From assembly GCA_963678705.1 (NCBI GenBank), contig OY783218.1, positions 6,458,152 through 6,522,151 of the forward strand: a stretch of DNA of 64,000 nt. Reading direction: 5' to 3'. A model generated the notes under the pieces. That model did no database searches. It saw only the letters and a program-made list of their open reading frames with translations, and had not been told where the DNA came from. The DNA is from Panorpa germanica (lineage: Eukaryota; Arthropoda; Insecta; Mecoptera; Panorpidae). The translations under genes were made by a program, and so were the position numbers. Positions 1 through 12,830 of the stretch are shown in pieces (the stretch's first letter is position 1; each line of letters begins with the position of its first letter).

Positions 1-2988
1 GAAATGTGTGTACTTTGTTCAACTATTATCATTAGTAAATCTTCACTAGGAAGAGAGTTAATTACTACATGTATTTATAATTAATTAAGTAACAATTAGT
101 ATCTATACTGAGAGAGATAATGGTATTGAATATTATTACAAAGTTATTTATATATAGGGGCCGGACTTAACGGGTTTTATTTCAGGTGCTAATCACTTAA
201 TTTATTTATTTACTACGATTTATTTTAGGTGATTACTTCATGTTTAAAACTTCACGTAATTGAAATTTTTAAAATGTATCTTGAGGCATTCATTGCATAC
301 ATTCGTGGTTCGTGTATATTTATTCATATTAGGCATTCGTACAAAAACACGTATGTATGATTTCAGTATAAAAGGGTATTATTTTTCAGCTTTTATAAAA
401 ACCTTTAATTCTTAAAAGGGTAATCTTCGCCATAAGAAGATTTATGCTTATAATAATGGAGATATGTCTCAAAAGTCGAGAGGACGTTTTTTTTTTTAAT
501 ATTTATTTAACTGCATCAACTTTTAATATAGTTATTTTGATAGCACTTTAAATCAATATGATAGCGAGGGTAAAAATTGACAAAGTAATAAAATATAATT
601 ATAAACACTTTAGACAAATTATGAGTTCCAATGCACATTTACCCAATATTAGCCATTCGACCTGTTGTGATCATACCACAGACCTGACTCCTTTTTGTTC
701 TTCCAAACAATATCATGATAAGATATCTAGATATTAAAATTAAAACCAAACAGAATACTAGAACCATTGCACATTAAAATACTATCGAATATTGAAATTA
801 TTACTTAAAAACTATGTTGTTCAGAGTCAGTTCTGTGATGCCATCTAGACTAGATGGAGTATACAATTTCGTTAAGTAACAAATTCCCGAATTCCATTCG
901 TCGCAAACAAATATATATATTTACAAATATTTCACAATACATAATTTTTGCAATTTATAATGTAATTTCTTCATTTTCCCAAATTCATTCTATTCTAAAC
1001 TCTTCTATCGGTGCTTCCTAATCAATCACATCATCCATCTTCCAACATACTTTTACTTGTATCTTTATGAGTTCATTCATTTTCAGTTTAACAACAACCG
1101 CATTACGATTTGATACAGGAATCTTCTCCAATGCGATGTCTCCCATTGCATTCCTGGCACTTTTTGAAATGTATATTTCGTCCATCTGCTAATTAAGTCC
1201 TTCCAGTGCACAACTTCCTTTCTTTCAAGCTGTTTTATTCTTCTTTTCTGTTACTCTTGTATCTCTTTCTGTTTTCATGTATTTCTTTTTTTTCGTATTT
1301 TTTCCTTGTGATCATATTTTCATATATATGCTTACGTTATCACATAACCACGAAAAAACGTTGTATATTGGGTAACATTGTTTACGTACTGTTAATAAAT
1401 GCATGCAATATTCATATTTGTATATCAATATCTTGCTTTTATTTTTAATTAATGTTAGATTTAAAATTTCTTTGTCTTAATTCATTTCTATTTTATACCA
1501 AGTTGTTTTATATACGCTGCTCTCTGTGGTCAAACGACAATATTTCTTATGTAAATATCTTTTGTTTATACGATTCACTTCTACTAGGGTTCGACACTAC
1601 GCATTTGGTCCTAATTCGTTCTTATCGCTTCAACACTCAAACCTACAGCACGCTTACCCTGTTGGTGCATAAACATAAAATAATAATTACACATATTTTT
1701 ATTTATAACTTAAGCCGCGAGTTATATTTATTAACTAAATTATTAACGAGCTTATTAACTAAAGTATTTAATCAATTAATATGTAATTCATTAGTGTAGT
1801 TTAAAATAAATGTAATCTAAAAAAGTTCTGATGTTTTGCTGTGTCTTTTGATATAAATAAAAAATTGCTATTAATTACTTAATAGCTAAAGGGTCCTTCC
1901 CAAATAAATTGTGCGCCCACTAAACTATTGAAAGGAACTGAGCGACATTTGCCGTTCGAGAACTTGGATACCGCCGACAGATCGCAGATACGCCCTAGCC
2001 AGCCTATAGATCTCTATAAGGTCCAAACTCCGCAACCACGTAGCATGTAATCTATTAGGCACTGGTTTAGTTGACATATATGAGGCTTGTACACCATATA
2101 AACTGTTAAATGAAGAAAGTCGGTGATAGGGCTAGCATCAAGAACAAAAACAACGTTAAAAAAATTAAATTAAAAAAATTGAATGGCACAAAAAAACCTG
2201 TTTTACATTATGGTACACGAAAAATTAATTTAGACAAATATATTGCCATTCTTACTACGAATTCAACAATGTGATGATTATCTTTCAACTTCACTTCATT
2301 ATTTTGAAATATAACTAATGAATTTCATTTTACATTTACGTATTCGTTCTTTATTTAAGATAACACTCAAAATAGAATAAAAATAGATAGAACCAACCAC
2401 AGCGATAGCATTCTCCAACAAGTGTTACTGTTCTATGCTCGATGCCAACGTTGACTGTAACGCCCGCATCATTTACAGTCATTAAGATTGTAGAGAAGTT
2501 TGTTACTTGTGTTTAAAATGAATGGAACAAAGCATTGGCAACTAAGGTTGAGTCTAGAATACACCAACATCCTACAAACAATAAAAGAAATCACTTTTTT
2601 CCATTCCCATTCTATTATTAGTTTACATCGATCTTAAGTATTGCATCATTTTTACAATTGGATATATAATTTATTTTGTAAACATATTTATTTATTGACA
2701 AAGAGACTGAATAAGCTAGAAACGATCAGTCTGATTATTTTATTATTTTAGACACCCCCTTTATTATTTAGATACTCCCTGTACATTCATATATGCTCCA
2801 TAACGTGAAAATAATATCCTGTATATATATTGAATATACATAGAATGAATAAACATGACAGTACATACTATGTACATGCAGCAATATTTAAATATGTACA
2901 TACCTTTGCATTTGCACATACATATGACATACAGTGTAAGTTTTACATGATAACAGCATATACATAGGATATACCTTGTATATAGTAT
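1..2988. other. AT-rich non-coding DNA
   Basis: No gene or repeat that I can name. The short open frames here (for example 1206-1799) have low-complexity F/L/I/Y/S-rich translations typical of AT-rich chance ORFs and lack splice-site support. A less AT-rich patch around 1890-2050 has no open frame or repeat partner that I can see in the window. Confidence 0.6.
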
Positions 2989-3242
2989 CCCAGTAAACAA
3001 TTTGGTGAAGTGCCCTATTTAGTGACGTTTCTATCACTATTTCACTTCAATTATAGTTCGCATCAACTTTATCTTCATTTGTATTCCGACAGGTGGAGTG
3101 GTTCCGTCATCTGTAGCCGATAAAGTAGACATTTTATATGAAAAAATGTGAGAAACTGAACTATAAATGAACTCTTTTATGACAAAAAAATCATGACGCA
3201 TCTTCAATATGATGTCAAAGTGACTCCAAAATGTTTACTGGG
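2989..3242 (+). mobile_element. MITE, CCCAGTAAAC family, copy 1
   Basis: A 254-bp non-coding element with terminal inverted repeats: CCCAGTAAACAATTTGGTG on the left and the complement of CCCAGTAAACATTTTGGAG on the right. It is flanked by AT on both sides, consistent with a 2-bp target duplication. Its interior matches the copies at 55709-55929 (same orientation) and 57218-57438 (inverted). No transposase is encoded. The superfamily is uncertain; 2-bp duplications are known for some PIF/Harbinger-related (ISL2EU) and Tc1/mariner-like elements. Confidence 0.8.
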
Positions 3243-4875
3243 ATGTATATACAAATGTTTTCTGTGATGTTTTAATATTGCAACTGCAGGATTGGAATAC
3301 AGCTTGTTGAGGTAATACATTTTATTTGACAAGAACTCTTAATGACTTACATGCATTTTACTGTATTTTGAAAATGTTTGTATTTATCAACTTGTTATCA
3401 CAACATTTTAGTTAGTTAATTTTGATGTTTTAATTTTTCAATGTCAATTAGAAAATAGTTTTCACCGTGGTGGATATGTCACCAACTATAACACTCTAGT
3501 ATTTTGAACCTGGGTCATTTGGAATTGTTAATCAAACTTATGTGTTGCTTTTGAAATCAAAGACTTTTATTTTAATAATTTACATACACATCATAATATT
3601 TGCACTGTTTTACTTAAATCATACTATTATACCTGAAATCAAAGAAACGACATTTAAAGTTTATTATTTAAATTGTCAATTCCTTGTTATCTAATTTTAT
3701 AATAACTTAACTTTATGCACTATGAGTTCTGTCAGCTCCAAATATCAAATAAGTTAGTCGTTGGCACAGACTACAATGAAAGTAGCTATAACTAATATAT
3801 ACCGTTAGCTCATCTGACCAGAATGTAGTTGTAATATCTCTGGTCAGTGTTACCTACTAAAGAAATATAATTTCTTTACATATATTTATTCCCTGATTGG
3901 CAATGAGATAACTTATTAATTTACTTAGGTCTTGTAAACAGAGATACGCGAAATTTAAATTTATATTTTAGAAGTGAATTTGAAACAAATTCTCCATCCT
4001 AATAAATGCAATGTGATTCAGGAATTGAAGGTTGAAGGAAAAATTCCGTAAATAAGTTTGAAAATTCGCAAATTCAATTATTTCCATGTAATCGCGGCAA
4101 ACAAGATTTCTCCGGAAGTGAACAAGATAGTAGCAGAGAAGAGATTAATCTCAAGCAACATCAATTCAAATACTTTCAACAGAAAATGTCAAACGTATCG
4201 GAAGAAAAACATATTCATGTACACGTGCGGCCTAAACCAGCCTCTGGGTCCATGTCAGCTTTTATGTTTGACACGACTTCCAGGTTTCATAAATCTATGT
4301 AAATATAAAGTTATCTCACTTAACCGACCTCAGTAACATAACATCTTTTGTATTAGAAATTTTAACAATTTTGTTATTTTGAAGCAATAAAATATCAGTG
4401 AAGCTATAATATTTATAGCTTAACAGCAGTTTGAATAATTTCCCACACACAATTCATAAATCGAAGGTTCTCTGTATATATTCATCTTAAAATGAAATGT
4501 TATTACTCAAAAAGTTTGGTAATAAAGTTTTGAAGCCCGCACTAAACTTTTTGACCACTATCAGAAACGAGTAAATAACATAAACGAAACTTTTGAAACT
4601 AAATGATATATAACACACCAATATATCAAAGTTTACAACATACTCGGCTCCTAAATATATGGGAGCTGTTTAAAAGTACGCGATCATCAATACTTCAATA
4701 CTTATAGTATGCATACAATCACTAGGGAAAGTGCAAGTTTGCTTTTCAGCGGCCTATATAGTAGGATCAATAGCTTAAACATCATTGTATTTCATTTTTC
4801 TATCCTTTGTTATGAATTTTGTATTCGTATATTCTTGTCAATGTTAATGTCTACAATCTGTAACTGAGTAATAAA
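3243..4875. other. AT-rich non-coding DNA
   Basis: No recognisable feature. A 92-codon open frame at 4058-4336 has mixed composition but resembles no family that I recognise and has no clear splice sites, so I do not call it a gene. Confidence 0.5.
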
Positions 4876-4877
4876 AT

Positions 4878-4955
4878 ATCCTCTCCGAACTGGATTCGAA
4901 CCCAGATCTTCTATCTAGAACATGGTGGCTTTTTAAATAAGCTACCCCGACCGAT
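4878..4955 (-). mobile_element. tRNA-like SINE head or tRNA relic
   Basis: Read on the minus strand, the block carries an A-box-like stretch (GGGGTAGCTTATTT) followed about 35 bases later by a good B box (GGTTCGAATCC), the internal RNA polymerase III promoter layout of tRNAs. It does not fold convincingly as a complete tRNA: the acceptor arms do not pair cleanly and the anticodon region is abnormal. A SINE head or tRNA pseudogene is more likely than a working tRNA. Confidence 0.5.
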
Positions 4956-5028
4956 ATTTAAACTTAGTTTTAATCTAATGCCGGTTTCACACCAGAGAAA
5001 CAGTTCAATAAAACACGAACAAAAACAC

Positions 5029-5332
5029 CAATGTTTACACCAAAGACTCAGTTCTTAAAACATTTTTGTCCTTAAAAACTCTTTTAGTAAACAAAACACA
5101 TTCCCATCTGGAGTCGGTAAGATCAAAAGAAAATACGTTTGTTGTTTTTCATGTCAACATTTGCGCTTGTCAGTTGTTGTTTATCATGTTTATAATTTTT
5201 ACGGGACACACAGAAAAACACTAAAAGCAAAACCAGTCTGTTTTCGAAAAACAGAACTGTTTTAAAATAAAACAAAACATGTTTTTGTTTTGTTTTTTGA
5301 CAACAAAACTGTTTTTAAAAATGAGCTTGTTG
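5029..5332. repeat. 300-bp dispersed repeat, copy A
   Basis: Highly similar over its length to 38239-38542 in the same orientation, beginning with AATGTTTACACCAAAGA and ending near CTTGTTG. The unit is rich in short AAACAGTTTT-like motifs on both strands and has no coding capacity. It is probably a MITE or SINE-like unit of unknown class. No target duplication is visible. Confidence 0.65.
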
Positions 5333-6430
5333 TCTACTTTATTTGAACTAAGGAAGTGAACTAAGAAGGAAGCAAAACAATGATGGTGCCACAGCAGTAC
5401 CACAACACCTTAATAGCTTCTTTTAAAAATATTCTAAAAATCATCTATGCTGTATATCAAGCAAAGTAGAAGCCCTCTTTAAATCCATTCTAAATATATT
5501 AGGCTTATAGGTAAATCACATCTAAATCTTTCTTTTTATACTAGATATACACCTATACGATATTTTTTATTATACATTCAGATACTTTTAAATGGATATT
5601 TTTGAAAGCATAGAACTTTAGTTTAAAAACTAAAACAAAATCGCTTAAAGGATAAAACCATAAATGCATTTAATGTACATTTAACTATTTTCAAAGAACT
5701 TTTTTCATTAAATTGTTTTGTGAAATTATTTTATAAAACAAAACTCTTTATATGCTTTAAATACGAGTACAAGTAAAATATTTTATTTTTTTAGTGGATG
5801 TGTTTCAGAAATTTACTGCTCATATTTGCTTTTTCTTGTATTAGTGCTTATATATTAGTATAAGGCAGAGTCGGTTAAGGGGGTTAATTATCACAAATGG
5901 AGATAAATTGAAGTTCTTGGTAGTAAGGAAGATTCGGTATACAAATCAAGAAAATATTCTGTAACATTTAGTAAATAATTATTTAGTTTTATAATGTAGA
6001 AGTATGTATTTTTCTTTTTTTTATATTTATGACTATATTATGACTCATTACTGAATCTACAATTTTTTAGAATCGGCAAAAGAACTTAACACTGGCGCAG
6101 ATAGCCGCTTTCAGGATCAGTGTTCCCCTTTAAACCTTTCCTTTTTGCATTTGTGATAAAAAAATAAAGTCAAAAATAGTAACAGGTTTTACAATATCCA
6201 TGAGAACTAAAAGAAACGTCATTTCCCTAAAAGAAAATTTTTAAGTTTTTCAAATATAAGAATTTGGCACCCCTCGCCCACCCACTAAGTCGGGGGCTGA
6301 TTGTATTGCTATAGTACGACCAGTACATTTCGACCACTTAATCGAGTGGCATAATTGCACTTAATGGGCAAAGTAAATTTACATGGTACACAATGAACAC
6401 CATGGAAATTTACCATGAGTTTCCAATTTA
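5333..6430. other. AT-rich non-coding DNA
   Basis: I see no gene, RNA gene or repeat copy here. Confidence 0.5.
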
Positions 6431-6910
6431 ACAAATTTACCAGTTTTGCTGAATCTAGGAAAATTCTACAATATTTATTGGTGTTAATGCAACAACGACA
6501 ATGACCTTAAGATTAAGAATGAATCATTTTGGTGCTTTGGCATATCTATCCAGAAGCAAGATCATTAACAACCCTAATTGTGAGTGTAGTGAAGAGGAGG
6601 TAGATCCTGACCACATTCTGTGGCAATGCAGGAATACAGCAAAAGCAAGAAATGGACTTCAAAGGTCGGTTTTTGATTGCGTGACCAAAATGTATAACGC
6701 CAGTGGCTTCTTGTCGGGATATTAAATTAAAAAAGAAAAGGAAGCAGAATATTATTGGGGGGCGATAAAAGGCTACGTGCCTAGGAAGCCCGAGAAATCA
6801 TAATAAAAAATTGAAAAAAGAAATGGGCTAAAATGCTACGGAAATATCCTAATGCAATGAGTTCATATCTTCGATTAGAAATGAGTACAGAAAATTATTG
6901 GAATAAAACC
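6430..6910 (+). pseudogene. LINE tail with CCHC-type C-terminal finger
   Basis: This is the 3' end of a non-LTR retrotransposon. The open frame 6501-6725 ends with a cysteine/histidine cluster, CECSEEEVDPDHILWQC, in the C-x-C-x7-H-x4-C spacing found after the RT or RNase H domain of many insect LINEs. After a stop at 6723 another frame continues with A-E-Y-Y-W-G and G-Y-V-P-R-K-P. The nucleotides 6735-6790 recur in degraded form at 59876-59926. No RT domain remains, so this is a 5'-truncated dead copy. The clade (I, R1 or Jockey group) cannot be fixed from this fragment. Confidence 0.65.
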
Positions 6911-7130
6911 CATTTTAAATTTCATTTAACACTGTTATTATTTAGAGTTATAGAGAATTAGATGTACAATGAATAAATTTGGTTGTATGTTGTCTTGGAA
7001 TATATTTCCAATACCTGGTTTGTGTTGGTATTTGTATTTTAAAACAGTAAGGGGTAATCCGCCCCCAATATATTTTCATTATCCCCAACTCTCACTAGTC
7101 ACTTCTACCACAATACTTATAACATAAAGG

Positions 7131-7163
7131 GTCCAGCTCCTGCTCCAGCTCCAGCTCCAGCAA
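7131..7163. repeat. GCTCCA hexamer microsatellite
   Basis: A short run of near-identical GCTCCA units, unusually GC-rich for this region. There is no evidence that it is translated. Confidence 0.7.
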
Positions 7164-7502
7164 CAAACCAAACAACTTTTCAGTATTACACATTATAATC
7201 TATTCCACATTTGCTTGTGTACGTAGGGTTGCTCGTGTTGTGTTCTGAGGGATGTCGAAGTGTTTTCCACTCTTTAGATTTCCTTGAACATTTTTAGTTT
7301 TGCTTTAGGGTTTTTTTTATATTTTATTTCTAGGAGGTTTGTTGACTTGGTTTCTATGGTAACCCCACAATTCAAAATGTGTAGAGATATATCTCCAGAA
7401 CTCTACACTTTTCTACAGATATACAGATATACACATCTCTCAAAACAACCCTCTAAATCCCTTCAAAACTCTCCACAAAATGTGGTTGTTTGTGTGTGTT
7501 TG

Positions 7503-7543
7503 GGCTATGGGTATGGCTATGGCTATGGCTTTGGTTATGGGTA
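7503..7543. repeat. GGCTAT hexamer microsatellite
   Basis: About seven degenerate period-6 units (GGCTAT, GGGTAT, GGTTAT). An open frame across it yields a G-Y dipeptide repeat, which I attribute to the microsatellite and not to a gene. Confidence 0.7.
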
Positions 7544-8020
7544 AAGGACAAGTGGCGCCAGCATGGCCAGTTAACTTTATACGGATAAATAGTGTAACGC
7601 TAGCAGGGTGCTCTGTAGCAGGATTAGGGTTGGGGATGATTGGTCTAGGACTAGGGTAGACATTGAGAAGGGGTTCAGTGATAGTTTGTAAAACTTCTTT
7701 TGCGCTGCACTTCTCTAAACTGATACATGTGTGAGTAAGTTTGATTCACAAAAACTTTTATAAAATTTTCTACTTTTAGTATTGCAGTGATATCACATCA
7801 CATCACTTGAGAAAACCTTAAAATGATAACCTGAGTAAACCTATAAATCCTTTTAAAACTTCTTTTAAAAATATTAATAACAAAATGAAAAATTAACAAA
7901 CTCAAAGAGAATATGCTTAACAATATTTAAAAAAATTAATTATTAATTTCGAGTTGAAACTGTTTTAAAATAATTGTGTATAAACATCTACTTGGTTTTT
8001 AAGTGTAACCATTTCAGTTA

Positions 8021-9535
8021 GGGGTCATTCATAAACGACGTGGTTCCATTTTGGTCTCTTTAGAACACCTCCCCTTCCCTTCATGCAACTTAACGTAGGT
8101 TTTATCATGACAACCCTACCCATTTGGATAGTTCTTAATTTAAAAAAATTATTGGATATAAAATAAACAAGACTGGTATATATTTTCTTGCTAAATATAA
8201 TTACGTAGCATAGATATTTGAAAGCAGAGAAAGTCTTCAAAACATTATTGACTTTATCAATAAAACTAATTTAATCTCTATATTTTAAATACTCCACTAG
8301 TATTTAAAGAACCTATTTTAATAAATAGTTACATGAAATTAAAGGATATACAAAGAAATTTCAAATCTCCTATATACTTTATTCCTTTCGAATCATTAAT
8401 TAAACCTATGGATATATATATTAACACACAATTATTATCAAAAATATTTAATAATGCGATAAATAATAAAAGTTTTTTAAAACTAATGCATCAATTTAAT
8501 ACAAATATTACAAAAATAATATATACAGAGCATTCATTAATAAAATTTATTATATGCTAATTCAAAATTTTCTTTTATACTGGTGAAAAATTAGCAATAT
8601 TAAAAGCATTGGAAATTAATGAAAATATTACCAATAATAAAATTATAATAATAACGGATTCTTTAAGTGTTTTAAAAAATTTAAATTCTAATGATCACAA
8701 CTGAAATAATAATACTTTGACATGCAAAGTTAAGGAGATGTACTCCAATATAATAAATAAGAACAATACCATAAAATTTATGTGGATACCAGGACATTGC
8801 GGAACAAGAGGAAATGAAATTGTGGATAAATTGGCAAAGGAATCAATAAATTTGGAAATTGAGATGAAACTGAAATTACCTTCAAATGAAATTTTTAATA
8901 TAATCAAAAAATTAAACTTCAATTTGAAAAACCAAGATTTCATTAACAAAAGTCAGTTAAAAGGAAGAGATCATTATATGATACATCCAAATTTAAGTAA
9001 GAAGAGATGGTTTAGAAATGAGTCCCACAAAATTATATCAACTATAATCAGACTCAAAAGTAATCATTGTAAAACCCCAGATCACCTGTACAAAATTAAT
9101 ATTAAATCCGACGATAGATGTCAATGTGGTGAAGAAGGAACTTTGGATCATATTATATTTGAATGCATAAATTATAGTTTAGAAAAATCAAAATTCAATA
9201 GTGAAATATTACATTGATTAAAACTTTTCCTGTTAATACTAAATTTTTGTTAAGTGATTCAAAATTAATTAGTGAATTATTTAAATATTTAGAAATTTGT
9301 AAAATAGAATTATAAAATGTTAAATATGTATAAAAAATGTTTGATGGTGGCCATGACGAATAAAAGTCTAGGCAAATAAATAAATAAAAAAGAAAAATGT
9401 ATTTATAGACTATAAATTATGTATTACAAATGTTTAGAAATGTATATATTGATTTAAGCGCTAATAACATGTTAAAAAAACATAGTAATCTACCCCACCC
9501 CCCCTGAACTACACCACTTGGTTTATGTATGACCC
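8021..9535. mobile_element. TIR element with TTA duplication, hosting a LINE
   Basis: The left end GGGGTCATTCATAAAC and the complement of the right end (GGGTCATACATAAACC) form terminal inverted repeats. TTA directly flanks both ends (8018-8020 and 9536-9538), the TWA-type duplication known for PIF/Harbinger elements. Ends like this are common in insect MITEs. The two arms (about 8021-8280 and 9400-9535) have no transposase. The middle is occupied by a decayed LINE, so the element appears to have been expanded by a later insertion. Confidence 0.65.
8290..9391 (+). pseudogene. Decayed LINE with RNase H domain, copy 1
   Basis: This is the C-terminal part of a non-LTR retrotransposon polyprotein. 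In order it shows an RNase H start (K-I-I-Y-T-E-H-S near 8510, where the usual first Asp reads Glu), then A-I-L-K-A-L-E-I and I-T-D-S-L-S-V-L around 8590-8680, and a strong third block WIPGHCGTRGNEIVDKLAKE at about 8783-8842. A CCHC-type finger, CQCGEEGTLDHIIFEC, lies near 9121-9168. Stops at 8558-8560 and 8702-8704 and frame changes break the protein. The 3' end is an (AAAT)n-like tail near 9391. Copy 2 lies inverted at 49133-50027. RNase H places it with the I/Loa/R1-type LINEs. Confidence 0.8.
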
Positions 9536-10151
9536 TTAAAATCAATACGTTAATTTCAAGTTTATCTAACATAACAAATGTAACCCGATAATGTAAATGA
9601 TAAAAGTATATATTCCAAATTTCAACTTTCTATCTATTTTTGAAGAAACTTCAAAGACAAATTACTGAGGCACGTAAGCAAGTGATCATCGAAATTTAAA
9701 AATGACTTCACAATTATACAAATACATAATAATAATTAACATTATCTCTACAAAGTCCTAATCAATAGCAATTTAGTTTATATAGAGCACCAATACAAAT
9801 TGTGATACAGACTTTACCCTAATAATTCATATATTCATATGTAACAATAGCAGTTTGTAGGAGTTGAAGACAGATTTATTATTTCGTTCATGCAGGCGAA
9901 GTATCGCGTCATCAACTCGCTTATATTCGCGTCGAGAGACAAACATTCACAAACTTTGTTCGGTGTAGTATTTAATTTATTTAGTAGATTATTACTTTAT
10001 GTTTTGGAAGACTGTTGAGGAACACATCCTCAGTCGATAACCTTTTATTGCACATCCTGTACACCTAGCTACGTTGTAAACAAGATAAACATTAAATCAC
10101 AGCAGTCTAACGTAAAGCATCAATGCACTGAGTTTTATAATGTTAGGGTTC

Positions 10152-11775
10152 TCTCAAATAAAAGTCAATACTTGTTTAACAATCATTTATTAATAATCAA
10201 TTCCAATCGAATATGTACTTCGTCAGGTATCTTAATCGATCTGTATGTGCCAAAGTTCCAAAACTGAATCTGTAAATGTTGTGTGTCCAATGTCCCGTGC
10301 TGAATTCTCAACTTGAAGTCTCCATGTTCAACTGTCCTTCAGATAGGTATCTATGATGAATGTTTACTTCAGCACCTCTGCTGTTCCTGAAATAATAAAA
10401 TATACGTTTTAGAATTTTTTTGTAGAACCACTGTCACTGTTACTCACATTTATTTTCTACTGCTATTTGTTAAGACGGCGAACCAGACGAGTGGGCGGAC
10501 AGACTTGTATTTAGAGTTCAGTGTGTGCTGAGTCATTGAATTAGATGAAATCACTTCATGGTTTTTATTACCACTGTGCATCGCCAAAATAGTATGCAGA
10601 CAGTAGTCAAAACAAACAATTAAATTTAATTGGCAACTTGATTGATTCATGTACTCTGCTGTTTTTTTAATTATTTTAAGAAGATTGTTTCATAGCCTTG
10701 ATATTAAACTGCTAGCTGTGGTTTTAGAGTGTTTTGGTTCTATGAATGCTCCATGTAGCTATAAACCAGTGACTCAAGGACAAACTAGTTACAAAAGGGT
10801 TCATTCATGCAGATTCATGACATCGCTGACGTAGTGAGACCCATAGAACTTGGCCTAGAAAAAAGCGAGTGAAGACAGTGAGTTAAACACGAAATTTGGG
10901 ACACAGGACACTTCTAGATTCCACTAGAAGGTTAGTAATAGTTTAATATTAGGAATAGTTACTGTATTTTGAAAACAAATATAGTAAAAGTAAAGTTTAA
11001 AAGATATTTTTTGCGAAACCTTCTAGCTTTTAATTTTACATATCAACTAACATCAAGTATAATTACAGACTACAGTTTTGTTACTATATACTTTATTAAG
11101 ATGCACAGAGAGATTGGAAGTAGTAATCAGTCTGTTCTAGATCTTAGTAATTCAGATAGTTTTTTTTGTAGATGTGATTAGATTAAGCAGAGGCGGCCTT
11201 AGGAACTGGCAAGCGAGGCAACCCTGGGCCTCGCATTCTTACGCAACAACCCAGTAGAAAAAGTCATTACTATATATCTATTTGAATCTCCCGCCTCGCA
11301 CTTTAGAAATCCCACTTGAATCACTGCGTCTTCTTTTAAGGCATTCATGCGCCTAAGTTTATCATCATTAATATTTATTGTCTTTGTGCTTGTTAACTTT
11401 TATAAAACTTTCAATACAAAATTTTATTTCTCGTCAATTTTCATAAAAAATACTACATTACAATTTACATAAATTATGCAAAGAACAAGTGGCTCGCAAA
11501 GTTCTGCCGCCCGGGGCCTCGCAACGGCCAAGGCCACCCTTTATTAAGAGCGCTATATTCTAACATTACTAGTAATTAATATTTTTCAATTTAAACGACA
11601 TGAAGTATATTATACGTATATAATTACAACAACAAATGAATTCGGTGCCCCGGTAAAATAAAGATCCGGACCATGGCCCGCGCAACCTTCCACTGAGGAA
11701 GGTTCTGTATATACATAATCAATTGGAATTGATTATTAATAAATTAATGTTAGAGTAATTATTGATTTTTAAAAG
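10152..11775. repeat. Segment framed by ~70-bp inverted repeats
   Basis: The block 10152-10215 and the reverse complement of about 11705-11775 align well, including TTTATTAATAATCAATTCC, which is identical in both. They enclose 1.5 kb without a recognisable gene, apart from the hAT-like MITE at 11188-11540. A perfect hairpin, AACCTTCC-ACTGA-GGAAGGTT, sits at about 11679-11699 beside the right arm. This could be a foldback-type element or two opposed copies of one dispersed repeat. No target duplication was found. Confidence 0.45.
11188..11540. mobile_element. hAT-like MITE
   Basis: It starts CAGAGGCGGCCTTAGG and ends with an approximate inverted copy (CCAAGGCCACCCT), with further GGGCCTCGCA-type sub-terminal blocks on both sides. 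The flanks AGATTAAG and TTATTAAG match at six of eight bases, consistent with an aged 8-bp hAT duplication. It has no coding capacity. Confidence 0.5.
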
Positions 11776-12390
11776 AGAGAAACTTAAAAGTGATGTAAAG
11801 TTCAATATCTAGATTAGTGGTTTATGTTTTTTAACTTAATTTTTGATGATATCCATACGCTAAACTATGTTGCATGTATTTAAACTTTGCTCAGCATAAA
11901 ATAGTTAAGCTTTTGCATTCATTTTTTATATTAATATTTATAATGTTAGATTCATGATCTCAAAACCGAAATAACGTCTTTCGTTCAAATACACAGGTCT
12001 GACATTTTCAATGTGAATGATTGACATTGTTTTGCAAACACCCTGTCAAGAGTTATGCTTTCTATATCCTTTCATAACAGGAAGAGTGATCCTGGCGTGT
12101 TGTACTAGCGTGCGTGACTGTTTCCTAGTTTTTGAAACATTTTATTTCGAAAGAAAAACCTAGAATAGTTTTTTTTATTTTATTTTTAGCACTGATATAA
12201 CATAAATATGAAAGGTAAATATTGTTTTTAAAAATAAAATTGTTTTAAACAACAAAATTATTTAATAAATATAGTTTCTCAATAGCATAAGTATAATATA
12301 TTTGTAGCTAGCGGTTAGTTCCGTCAGAGAGCGATGTGTTAAATATTGAAATTGATTAAATTAAGAAAGAAATATTGCATATGATAATTA
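11776..12390. other. AT-rich non-coding DNA
   Basis: No gene or repeat partner recognised. Confidence 0.5.
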
Positions 12391-12394
12391 CTAG

Positions 12395-12830
12395 TGATTC
12401 TACTAATTCAATCAAAGCAATGCTAAACAATACTAAATCAATTAAAATTATCGAACATGAAATTAATGTAGATACCTGGGTACACAGGAATTCCTGTGCA
12501 AGCATTGAAAGATAGTCACCTAGACTCAAATCTTATCAACAGCCAAAGACAAGTTCTACAAGAAGCTAAGAATAAAAAATAAATACTTATTTCTAATAAT
12601 AAACTAAAAGAACATCTAACCTCCTGGACACAATATTCAAGAAAACACTGATTCAACTAAGAATAAGACATACTAAGATAACACATCATTACCTCAATGC
12701 AGTACATATGTAAGTGCCAAATAACAGTACAATATTCTGATAACATCCAAACATACAAAACCATCCGAGAAAAACATAAATTCGTTCGTCCTAATCATTG
12801 ATTAAATATATTCAGAGATTTCTTTTTACC
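12395..12830 (+). pseudogene. Heavily decayed jockey-like LINE tail
   Basis: Broken frames still show I-P-G-Y-T-G-I-P-V (near 12474), the remnant of the RNase H block W-I-P-G-H-x-G-I-x-G. Further on, near 12650-12700, comes I-Q-L-R-I-R-H-T-K-I-T-H-H-Y-L. This matches the R-L-R-T-G-x-x-R-L-T-H-x-x-L segment of the LINE copies at 44085-44396 and 54173-54694. Several stops and frameshifts show it is dead. Confidence 0.5.

Noticed and set aside
1206-1799. Tandem hydrophobic ORFs near the window start
   Set aside because: Composition matches chance translation of AT-rich DNA; no start context, splice sites or repeats support them.
4878-4955. Possible functional tRNA gene on the minus strand
   Set aside because: It has A- and B-box-like motifs, but the acceptor and anticodon arms do not form a proper cloverleaf, and similar heads elsewhere in the window belong to SINEs.
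7284-7544. 86-codon frame ending in a G-Y repeat, like a cuticle or antimicrobial peptide
   Set aside because: The repeat is a short period-6 microsatellite; the upstream part is low-quality, with no signal peptide or splice support.
7616-7660. Telomere-like TTAGG/TAGGG motifs
   Set aside because: Only a few irregular units, with no tandem array.
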